From the NCBI GenBank assembly GCA_027364495.1, contig DAHXPE010000118.1, positions 1-5,777 on the forward strand: a DNA stretch of 5,777 nt. Direction: 5' to 3'. The position numbers and the translations under genes were made by a program. The first letter of the stretch is position 1; each line of letters begins with the position of its first letter. Shown piece by piece: positions 1-4,805 of this stretch. This stretch comes from Candidatus Heimdallarchaeota archaeon. Its GTDB lineage: Archaea; Asgardarchaeota; Heimdallarchaeia; Hodarchaeales; LC-3. The notes beneath the pieces were generated by a model that did no database searches, had not been told where the DNA came from, and saw only the letters and a list, made by a program, of their open reading frames with translations.

Positions 1-90
1 GAAGGAATCCTCGGTGTTATTTTGTTCTATATGGACTTTAATGAAATGGTTACTCAAATAACTAATGAAGAACTTATTGATTTTGCATGA
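1..90 (+). CDS. C-terminal end of an unidentified protein (5' truncated by the window)
   Basis: Reading frame 1 is open from the first base to TGA at 88-90 and gives 29 residues, beginning EGILGVILFYMDFN and ending EELIDFA. No domain can be recognised from so short a tail. It has a hydrophobic stretch (ILGVILFYM) followed by an acidic, Asn/Glu-rich end, as in many soluble archaeal proteins. The coding call rests only on the open frame, plausible composition and the noncoding AT-rich DNA that follows. The hairpin plus T-tract at 143-187 lies 53 bases after the stop and could end its transcript, although that hairpin appears to belong to the insertion sequence. The frame could also be fortuitous. 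Confidence 0.5.
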   Translation, partial: EGILGVILFYMDFNEMVTQITNEELIDFA

Positions 91-142
91 AAAATTCATT
101 TAAATTAATTTTGATGAAAATTTAAAATAAAAAAAAATTGAG

Positions 143-187
143 GACGAATTTTCCAAATTCGTCTTTTATCAAAAATTTTTTTTTTTT
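143..187 (+). terminator. Left-end hairpin followed by T-tracts
   Basis: GACGAATTT (143-151) pairs perfectly with AAATTCGTC (155-163) around a TCC loop. It is followed by TTTT (164-167) and a run of 12 T (176-187). This form fits an intrinsic or T-rich archaeal terminator. It may stop read-through from the upstream gene into the bridge-RNA leader. The same structure recurs at the left of unit 2 with one compensatory pair change (T149-A157 becomes C1892-G1900), so the fold itself seems to have been selected. It could instead be a transposase-binding end structure. Confidence 0.6.
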
Positions 188-280
188 AAAGAAATAGTAG
201 AGATTTGTTGCGAAATATAAAATAATGTTAAAATAACTAAGTAATCATCAAAAAAATGAGCTACACAGTTTTTACTTGGA

Positions 281-302
281 TTTCAATAATATTCAATTGA
301 AA
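281..302 (+). repeat. Inverted repeat in the IS leader, upstream of the bridge-RNA promoter
   Basis: TTTCAAT (281-287) and ATTGAAA (296-302) form a 7-bp stem with an 8-base loop, just upstream of the TATA-like element. Unit 2 has a hairpin at nearly the same position (CTCAA 2026-2030, TTGAG 2035-2039) with otherwise different sequence. It could be a subterminal protein-binding site or part of a longer precursor RNA. Confidence 0.4.
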
Positions 303-304
303 AC

Positions 305-312
305 TTATTATA
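305..312 (+). promoter_or_regulatory. TATA-like box for the bridge RNA and transposase transcript, unit 1
   Basis: TTATTATA lies about 26 bases (box centre to first paired base) before the outer RNA stem, which matches archaeal TATA-to-start spacing. Unit 2 keeps CTTATAGTG at 2049-2057, followed by a similar gap before its outer stem, although the flanking bases have diverged. The start site itself is inferred. Confidence 0.4.
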
Positions 313-331
313 GTACCTGAAAGGGTTTGGA

Positions 332-476
332 TGGTGGTAGTAAGATAAGCACGTTAAATTTTAGAGTCTTTTGAACTCGTTAAAAAAAAGGTGCTGGTGA
401 ATTGTGACGATGATCGTCAAATGTGGCTAAGACCACGTGGAGAAAACTGTCCAATTTCAATTCACAACTACCACCA
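332..476 (+). ncRNA. Candidate IS110 bridge RNA, unit 1
   Basis: This is noncoding leader DNA immediately before the transposase, where the IS110 group encodes bridge RNA. Stems visible by eye: outer stem TGGTGGTAGT (332-341) with ACTACCACCA (467-476); AGCAC (348-352) with GTGCT (391-395), enclosing a weak GAGT/ACTC hairpin (364-367/375-378); GTGAATTG (397-404) with CAATTCAC (458-465), enclosing hairpins TGACGA/TCGTCA (405-410/414-419) and GTGG/CCAC (423-426/433-436). The bulges and loops between stems would hold the guides. Comparison with unit 2 shows paired changes: G334-C474 becomes A2076-T2216, G425-C434 becomes A2167-T2176, and the C427/A432 mismatch becomes a C-G pair. The 145-nt span is comparable to known bridge RNAs. 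Guide positions and the target are not identified. The AGCAC stem is not supported in unit 2. Confidence 0.8.
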
Positions 477-487
477 ATTATTGGTGA
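472..487 (+). promoter_or_regulatory. Transposase ribosome binding site inside a competing hairpin
   Basis: GGTGA (483-487) is a Shine-Dalgarno sequence 7 bases before ATG 495, and it decides that start over the GTG at 423. CACCA (472-476), the 3' strand of the outer bridge-RNA stem, can also pair with TGGTG (482-486) within the near-perfect palindrome CACCAATTATTGGTG. The outer stem and the hairpin hiding the ribosome binding site therefore exclude each other. In unit 2 the site has decayed to GGGTTCC. Confidence 0.6.
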
Positions 488-494
488 CCAAACA

Positions 495-737
495 ATGACA
501 AAAACTCGATCTGATTTAAAAAGATTTGCTGGACTTGATATTGCCAAAGAAAGCATCTATTGCTGCATAGTCGATCATTCAGGCTTCAAAACAGATAAAA
601 GATTTGATACAAAGACATCTGATTTAATTGAACTAGAATATTGGCTTATAAACAATAAAGTTAGTGAAGTTGCTTTGGAAAATACTGGCATTTATTCTGA
701 ACCAATTAGTAACGTTTTAAAAAAAAATTTGAGTTGA
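495..737 (+). CDS. IS110-family transposase, N-terminal RuvC-like (DEDD) half, upstream of the frame change
   Basis: This part encodes the start of the RuvC-like nuclease domain (DEDD_Tnp_IS110) of an IS110 transposase, which cuts and exchanges DNA strands under bridge-RNA guidance. From ATG 495 the protein begins MTKTRSDLKRFAGLDIAKES. Catalytic-type residues visible are D15 (GLDIAK) and E62 (ALENTGIYSEP). A longer open frame from GTG 423 exists, but its first 24 codons run through the structured RNA and lack a ribosome binding site. ATG 495 has GGTGA at ideal spacing. Translation in this frame ends at TGA 735-737 after 80 residues, just past a run of nine A (719-727). The two other catalytic aspartates lie in the next frame, so this piece alone cannot be active. 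With one extra A, or a -1 slip, the frames join into one 453-residue protein of normal family length. Confidence 0.85.
   Translation: MTKTRSDLKRFAGLDIAKESIYCCIVDHSGFKTDKRFDTKTSDLIELEYWLINNKVSEVALENTGIYSEPISNVLKKNLS
719..727 (+). other. Run of nine A where the transposase reading frame changes (-1)
   Basis: The reading GTT TTA AAA AAA AAT TTG AGT TGA ends the first frame. A -1 slip on A AAA AAA gives AAA TTT GAG TTG ATG, that is VLKKKFELMVVN. The decayed second copy reads VLNKKFQLM without any slip, so the ancestral gene was probably a single frame. Possible causes are a real 1-base deletion, a homopolymer sequencing error, or productive ribosomal or transcriptional slippage as in IS1 and IS3 elements. 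Confidence 0.75.
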
Positions 738-1855
738 TGGTAGTAAATGCATCAGACACAAAAAGATCAAATAAAAAGAAAACAGATCCTGATGATGCTT
801 GGTGGTTAGCAGAACTATTAAAGGCTGGTACAATAGGAAAAGGAAAGAAAATCGAGATATCCTTCATAAAAGACGAAATTCAAACTGGATTTAGAAAATT
901 AACCAGATTGAGGTCAAAATACGTAAAAGAAGCTACGACACACAAGAATAGAGTTACAAAGCTTTTTCTAAGACATAATATTAAAATTTTTGATATTTTC
1001 GAACAGAATAAATTTACTCAGACAGCGATACAGATTTATTTAGCAATAGCAGAAGAAAAACCGTTTAATTTATTTATAGATGAACTAAACTCCAAAAAAC
1101 AAGAAGCATCCAGAGGACAAAAGTCTGTATATACGAGAACAGGTAAATTTATAGAAGAAAATGAAGAGAAAATTGAAAACATTATGAAATCTGGTGTCAT
1201 TAGAGAATTACCTAGAGAAGATAAAATAGAATTATTATTAACCTTAAATAGTTTATTTCTTGTTCAAAATTCTATTGAGGTACTTGAAAATGAAATTTCT
1301 TTAATTATAGAACCAAATAAAGAATATTTAGAATCTATTGAAATCATAAAATCGATACCAGGAGTTGGAGATTCTACAGCACCACAAATCTTGGCTGAGA
1401 TTCCACCTATTAAAAATTTCAAATCAGCTGATCAATTTTCAAGTTATGCAGGCTTGACGCCAAGAATAGCTCAATCTGCTGAGGTGAAACATCTTGGTTC
1501 AATAACAAAAAGGGGTCCGACGTATTTGAGAGAAGCCTTATTTCAATCAGCAAAAATTGCATCCATGGACAAAAATACTTCGCTTGGAAAAAGGTTTTCA
1601 AACCTCTATAAACGAAAAGGTAAAGGAAAAGGAAAGGTTGCATGGATTGCTATTGCTCGTCAGATAGCAAGGCTAATATACTTTCTTTTAACACGTAAAG
1701 AGAAATATCGTGATTATGGTTATAGAACCAAACCATGGAAACTTGCTAGAAGAAAATTAGAAAGGTTGACAATAAGAGAAATTTCTGAGGAACTTAAAAA
1801 GAAAAATTATCACGTTTCAATTTATTCAATGGAAGATGGTCTTGTATTGAGTTAA
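734..1855 (+). CDS. IS110-family transposase, C-terminal part (rest of RuvC-like domain plus serine Tnp domain)
   Basis: This frame continues the transposase. Numbering is for the joined 453-residue protein (residue in this frame plus 80). It carries the remaining DEDD motif TDPDDA with D98 and D101, then a long charged alpha-helical, probably coiled-coil, middle section (about 130-280). The Transposase_20 domain follows: helix-hairpin-helix-like SIPGVGDSTA (287-296), YAGLTPRIAQSAEVKHLG, and KRGPTYLREAL. S328 in the QSA motif is the expected catalytic serine; the family usually has QSG. A basic KGKGKGK segment and a tail rich in Lys and Arg end the protein at TAA 1853-1855. The frame opens at TTG 734, overlapping the upstream stop by 4 bases (734-737), but no ribosome binding site precedes it. 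It is better seen as the -1 frame continuation than as an independent gene. The product could be active only if the frame is restored. Confidence 0.85.
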   Translation: MMVVNASDTKRSNKKKTDPDDAWWLAELLKAGTIGKGKKIEISFIKDEIQTGFRKLTRLRSKYVKEATTHKNRVTKLFLRHNIKIFDIFEQNKFTQTAIQIYLAIAEEKPFNLFIDELNSKKQEASRGQKSVYTRTGKFIEENEEKIENIMKSGVIRELPREDKIELLLTLNSLFLVQNSIEVLENEISLIIEPNKEYLESIEIIKSIPGVGDSTAPQILAEIPPIKNFKSADQFSSYAGLTPRIAQSAEVKHLGSITKRGPTYLREALFQSAKIASMDKNTSLGKRFSNLYKRKGKGKGKVAWIAIARQIARLIYFLLTRKEKYRDYGYRTKPWKLARRKLERLTIREISEELKKKNYHVSIYSMEDGLVLS

Positions 1856-1888
1856 ATAAAGATAAAAAAAGGAGAAAAAATTGAGAAC

Positions 1889-1929
1889 GAACTTTTCAAG
1901 TTCTTCTTTTATTAAAAAATTTTTTTTTT
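1889..1929 (+). terminator. Left-end hairpin and T-tract of unit 2, downstream of the unit 1 transposase
   Basis: GAACTT (1889-1894) pairs with AAGTTC (1898-1903) around TTC. It is followed by TTCTTTT and a run of 10 T (1920-1929). It corresponds to the hairpin at 143-163, with T-A changed to C-G in one pair, although the lower stem is imperfect here. Given its position 33 bases after the stop of the unit 1 transposase, it could terminate that transcript. Confidence 0.55.
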
Positions 1930-2048
1930 GGAAAATTAGTTAGGAAAGGTTGCGAAAATAGGTATATAGCAGTCTCTTAACCTCAATTGTTTAAACAAAT
2001 AAAATTTCATATTAAAAAGGTTATTCTCAAACTGTTGAGTAAAAGTTT

Positions 2049-2057
2049 CTTATAGTG
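2049..2057 (+). promoter_or_regulatory. TATA-like box, unit 2
   Basis: CTTATAGTG precedes the outer RNA stem of unit 2 (starting at 2073) by a distance similar to that in unit 1. It is the best matching block in an otherwise diverged part of the leader. Activity is unknown. Confidence 0.3.
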
Positions 2058-2072
2058 TCAAGAAAAATTTGG

Positions 2073-2219
2073 ATGATGGTAGTAAAATAAGCATGTTTAC
2101 CTTTAGAGTCTTATGAACTCGTTAAAAAAAAGGTACTGGTGAATTGTGACGATGACCGTCAAATGTAGCATAGGCTACTTTATGAAAACTGCCCAAATTC
2201 AATTCACAACTACCATCAT
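2073..2219 (+). ncRNA. Candidate bridge RNA of the decayed unit 2
   Basis: The fold matches unit 1: outer stem ATGATGGTAGT (2073-2083) with ACTACCATCAT (2209-2219), an uninterrupted 11 bp; GTGAATTG (2139-2146) with CAATTCAC (2200-2207); hairpin TGACG (2147-2151) with CGTCA (2157-2161); hairpin GTAGC (2165-2169) with GCTAC (2174-2178). Compared with unit 1, stem substitutions occur in matched pairs and the outer stem gains one pair. The AGCAC/GTGCT pairing of unit 1 is weakened here (one mismatch, one wobble). That region may therefore be guide sequence and not a stem. The transposase beside it is dead, so this RNA could act only with a transposase supplied in trans, if it is expressed at all. 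Confidence 0.7.
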
Positions 2220-2236
2220 TTAATGGGTTCCAAACA

Positions 2237-3279
2237 ATGTCAGAAATAATCTCTAATTTAAAAAGATTTGCTCGTCTGGATATTGCTAAAGAAAGTATTT
2301 ATGCCTTTATCTTCGATTCTTGAGGTCTTAAATTAGAAAAAAGATTTGAAACCAAAAGTAATGATTTATTAATTCCCTTTCAATAACTGAAAGAGAATCA
2401 AGTCAAAGATATTGTTTTAGAAAATAGAGGTATTTATTCAGAACCAGTGATAAGAGTTTTGAACAAGAAATTTCAACTTATGGGTTCTAAATGTCTCTGA
2501 TACAAAAAGGAGTAATAAAGAGAAAACTGACCCAGCTGATACATGTTGATTAGAAGAATTACTGAAAGCATTTACCATTGTTAAAGGCAAAAAAATAGAA
2601 ATTTCTTATTTGAAAGATGATGATCAATCCGGGTTGAGAAAACTTACTCGTTTGAAATCTAAATATACAAAAATCGCCACAGTACACAAAAATAGAACAA
2701 ATAAAATATTTACAAGAAATAATATAATATAATATAAGAATATTCGATATTTTTAAGCAAAACAAAATACCCAAACGGCAGTTCTTTTATATTTAGCAAT
2801 AGCAGAAGAAATATCCTTTTATGAATTCATCATTGATTTGGATTCAAAAAAAATCTTTGTATCTCAAGGAGAAAATCAGTTTATACACGAACAATAAATT
2901 TTATCCAAAACTACCAAGAAAACATAAAAATTGTCATAAAATCAGGTGTTATCAAGGAATTAGATACGAAAGATAAAATAGAGCTATTTTTGACTTTAAC
3001 TAACTTGCATCTCACGCAAGATTAAATTCAAGCTTTAGAAAATGAGATAAATATTATAATATCATCAAAAAAGAAATATTTGGAATTTATTTAAATTTTA
3101 ACAACTATTTCAGGGATAAGAGAACAGCTCTCTATTTTCAGAAATTCCACCTAAACCGTGGAGAATTGCTCGTAAAAAAGATTGAAAGATTAACTATAAA
3201 TGAAATTACTAATCAACCAACGAGAAAGAATGATCACGTATTAATTTAGTCTTTGGATGATGATGTTATATTGAGTTAA
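2237..3279 (+). pseudogene. IS110-family transposase remnant, unit 2
   Basis: The remnant starts at ATG 2237 (MSEIISNLKRFARLDIAKES) and ends at TAA 3277-3279 in the same terminal motif as unit 1 (LS then stop). Lesions visible against unit 1 include TGA at 2321-2323 replacing a Ser codon, further stops in the RuvC-like part, and Trp codons of the TDPDDAWW region changed to Cys and TGA. There is also a 10-bp AATAT repeat expansion near 2721-2735 that shifts the frame. A deletion joins the equivalents of 1408 and 1730 at 3152/3153. About 321 bases are lost, including the segment with the catalytic serine. Fragments such as LDIAKES, LENRGIYSEP, TDPADT and YLAIAEE still identify it. No functional protein can be made. 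Confidence 0.9.
2721..2735 (+). repeat. AATAT x3 short tandem repeat
   Basis: Three perfect AATAT units lie in the decayed transposase. Removing ten bases (two units) restores a reading of RNNIRIFDIF, matching RHNIKIFDIF of unit 1. Slippage expansion by two units is therefore the likely cause of this frameshift. Confidence 0.7.
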
Positions 3280-3285
3280 ATGAAG

Positions 3286-3344
3286 TGAAAAAAGAAGAAA
3301 AAGGAAAAAAGAAAATTACTAAATTAAATAATTAGATAATTTAG
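3286..3344 (-). terminator. Hairpin and T-rich terminator of the solute receptor gene
   Basis: On the minus strand, CTAAATTA (3344-3337) and TAATTTAG (3326-3319) form an 8-bp stem with a 10-base loop that overlaps the stop codon. It is followed by a pyrimidine tract rich in T (about 3317-3286). This is a typical place and composition for an archaeal terminator. The T-rich tract is also the right-end purine tail of the unit 2 insertion sequence read from the other strand, so the element may have supplied it. Confidence 0.55.
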
Positions 3345-4705
3345 ATTTGTTTTCTCTTTCCAATGTACTTAATTGAGACAAGACCCATTAAAGCAAAGAC
3401 AGCTATGAATTCAAATCCAGGCGATGAAACACTGGAACTCGTTTTCGATGAACTGGAAGATGACGAAGAAGATGATGAGGGAGAAACATAGGGGTGAAGA
3501 CCGCAAGGTTTGTTGGTGGCTGAGCCTAAACCAGAAAAGGAAACAGCGGCAGATTGCATGGTTGTTACTTCGTAATTAGAAGAATTCCAGTAATCATAAG
3601 TCTGTGAAATAGGATCACCATCACAGTTAAATGCTTTGTTTGAAGATGTAGCACCTTTAAATCCGTCTGCAACAGCATAGAGAGCGTTTCGGATTTGTTG
3701 ACCACTGTAAACACCACTTTCGTTGACAGCAGCAGCAGATAATAAAAAGGCATCATAAACATAGTCAGCATAGACACCGTATGTTCCACCAGTAGACTTT
3801 AAGTCATTATTGAATTGTGTGTAGAGAGTGTTTGACGCATTTGCACCAGTAGATGGTGTGGTTCCGAATAATTTTCCCGTTAAGTAATCTCGGGTAGCTG
3901 TATTGTTGGTAACTGAACCGGAAGCGATACCATCAGTACCAAAGAATGGTCCTGCAATTCCTTGGGATTTAGCTTCTGAAAAGATTGCATTAGCATCAGT
4001 TGGGTAAGAAACCATTACAACACCATCAGCAGAGCTAGATTTAATACTTGAAACTTCGGTCGAAAACGAAGTTGCTGATGGGTCGTATTTTGTTTGACCA
4101 ACGATTGAACCACCAAGTTTTTCAAATTGAGTAGTGAATTGTTGAGCAACACCATTACCATAGGCATTATCTAAGTTTAAGATATAAACGCTATGTGAGC
4201 CATGGTTATAGGTTAAGTTAGCCAGTGCTACACCTTGATAGAGATCAGATGCAACAACACGCATTACATAATCACTATCATTTAAAGCGCTAATAGAAGG
4301 ACTGGTCGAAGCATAGGAAATTAAAGGTACTTGTGCAGGAATAGTTACACCAGCCGCAGCTAATGTATCAGGAGATGCAGCGGCACCAACGATAACTTGA
4401 ACACCATCTGAAATAAGGGTTTGAGCATCGGTAGCTGTAATGGCAGGATTTGTCTGGGTATCTGCAGAAACGATACTTATGTTAAAATTTGAGTAGGTCA
4501 TATTTATTCTATAAGCTGCAGCTTCAGCACCAGCCATTAAACCGTCGCCAATTGGACCAAGGTCTCCAGTTGCTGGATAGAGAAACCCTATCTTTACAAG
4601 TGAAGGCAATGTACTTGTTTTTGCATTACTTACATTAGTCTGGACATTTATGGCCATCATAGATAAACTCATAAAGGCCAGAACAATTATAGCTTTTTTA
4701 TTCAA
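3341..4705 (-). CDS. Secreted, C-terminally anchored ABC-type solute-binding receptor (LivK-like, Peripla_BP_6)
   Basis: A 454-residue extracellular receptor resembling binding proteins of branched-chain amino acid or amide ABC transporters. Residues 1-28 look like a signal peptide (KK, hydrophobic core, cleavage near VSNA). From 37 the type-1 binding-protein fold begins (VKIGFLYPATGDLGPIGDG), with LISYASTSPSIS (128-139), YILNLDNAYGNG (174-185) and GPFFGTDG (252-259). C361 and C401 may form a disulfide. Eight mature-region N-X-S/T sequons (N68, N75, N142, N163, N267, N289, N328, N374) suggest surface glycosylation. Residues 408-428 are a serine-rich stalk, followed by PGF (429-431), a hydrophobic segment and KRKQI, as in PGF-CTERM archaeosortase substrates. 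TTG 4705 is chosen because GGTGA lies 7 bases upstream. No permease or ATPase gene is adjacent. The ligand is unknown. Base composition is less AT-rich than the flanks. Confidence 0.9.
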   Translation of the reverse strand: MNKKAIIVLAFMSLSMMAINVQTNVSNAKTSTLPSLVKIGFLYPATGDLGPIGDGLMAGAEAAAYRINMTYSNFNISIVSADTQTNPAITATDAQTLISDGVQVIVGAAASPDTLAAAGVTIPAQVPLISYASTSPSISALNDSDYVMRVVASDLYQGVALANLTYNHGSHSVYILNLDNAYGNGVAQQFTTQFEKLGGSIVGQTKYDPSATSFSTEVSSIKSSSADGVVMVSYPTDANAIFSEAKSQGIAGPFFGTDGIASGSVTNNTATRDYLTGKLFGTTPSTGANASNTLYTQFNNDLKSTGGTYGVYADYVYDAFLLSAAAVNESGVYSGQQIRNALYAVADGFKGATSSNKAFNCDGDPISQTYDYWNSSNYEVTTMQSAAVSFSGLGSATNKPCGLHPYVSPSSSSSSSSSSSKTSSSVSSPGFEFIAVFALMGLVSIKYIGKRKQI

Positions 4706-4719
4706 TTTTTTTTCACCAT
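4706..4719 (-). promoter_or_regulatory. Ribosome binding site of the receptor gene, deciding a TTG start
   Basis: On the minus strand GGTGA (4717-4713) stands 7 bases before TTG 4705, the same motif and spacing as at the transposase ATG. An ATG at 4719-4717 reads only ATG GTG AAA AAA AAT TGA. With one more A in the run of eight it would instead join the gene as MVKKKLNKKA, so a homopolymer miscount is an alternative to the TTG start. Confidence 0.6.
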
Positions 4720-4744
4720 GTTTTATTTAAAGTATAAATTTTGC

Positions 4745-4786
4745 TGTCTGGCAGTGAATTTGTCAGACATGATTATTGTCTTGACA
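4745..4786. promoter_or_regulatory. Operator-like array: three TGTC..GACA palindromes at 16-bp spacing
   Basis: TGTCTGGCA (4745-4753, one mismatch from TGTCTGACA), TGTCAGACA (4761-4769, perfect) and TGTCTTGACA (4777-4786, perfect) start exactly 16 bases apart upstream of the receptor gene. Such a regular array suggests cooperative binding by a dimeric regulator. It lies between the distal TATA-like box (4798-4805) and the gene, which would favour repression. If the proximal TTTATA (4739-4734) is the real box, it would be an upstream site. The regulator is unknown. Confidence 0.55.
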
Positions 4787-4797
4787 GTTATTTATCG

Positions 4798-4805
4798 TTT
4801 ATATT
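4798..4805 (-). promoter_or_regulatory. TATA-like box upstream of the receptor gene
   Basis: The minus strand reads AATATAAA here. A start about 26 bases downstream (near 4775) would leave a leader of about 70 bases and place the start inside the palindrome array. A second candidate, TTTATA at 4739-4734, would start transcription near 4710. That is too close to the ribosome binding site to include it, so the distal box is preferred. Confidence 0.35.

Larger units (their letters stand above)
138..1880 (+). mobile_element. IS110-family insertion sequence, unit 1 (boundaries approximate)
   Basis: The unit contains a left-end hairpin, a structured noncoding leader and a DEDD transposase gene, in the order known for the IS110 group (bridge-RNA region upstream of the transposase). 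Limits were estimated by comparison with unit 2. Similarity at the left begins at the TTGAGGACGAA block (138) versus TTGAGAACGAA (1881). At the right, the two copies stay similar for about 25 bases past the stop (purine-rich AAAGGAGAAAAAA) and then diverge. No terminal inverted repeat or target duplication is evident, as expected for IS110. The core dinucleotide and exact ends cannot be fixed because both junctions are A-rich. Confidence 0.8.
1881..3310 (+). mobile_element. IS110-family insertion sequence, unit 2 (decayed relic, head to tail with unit 1)
   Basis: This is a second copy in the same orientation, offset by 1742-1743 bases from unit 1 through the left hairpin, leader RNA and transposase start. 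It is clearly related but diverged across its whole length, so it is not a fresh tandem duplication. Left-end hairpin, TATA-like element and bridge-RNA fold are retained, while the coding part is broken. The right limit is taken where similarity to the purine-rich tail of unit 1 fades (about 3300-3317). The exact end cannot be read. Confidence 0.75.

Noticed and set aside
265..272. ACAGTTTT complementary to AAAACTGT (443-450) in the bridge RNA, as a possible donor-guide match
   Set aside because: Only 8 bases match, it lies well inside the element and not at an end, and unit 2 has no equivalent complementarity.
423..494. N-terminal extension of the transposase from GTG 423
   Set aside because: These 24 codons overlap the 3' half of the structured leader RNA, have no ribosome binding site, and the equivalent start is not kept in unit 2. 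ATG 495 has GGTGA at 7 bases.
1419..1643. Minus-strand open frame of 74 codons
   Set aside because: It lies fully inside the serine domain of the transposase on the other strand and has no recognisable motif.
2559..2774. Minus-strand open frame of 71 codons
   Set aside because: It is antisense to the decayed unit 2 transposase and is low-complexity, AT-driven sequence.
3430..3480. Serine-codon run read as a microsatellite or CRISPR-like repeat
   Set aside because: It is the in-frame serine-rich stalk of the receptor, with no regular repeat and spacer pattern.
3565..3789. Second minus-strand frame of 74 codons
   Set aside because: It is an out-of-frame shadow within the solute receptor gene, which has clear domain evidence.
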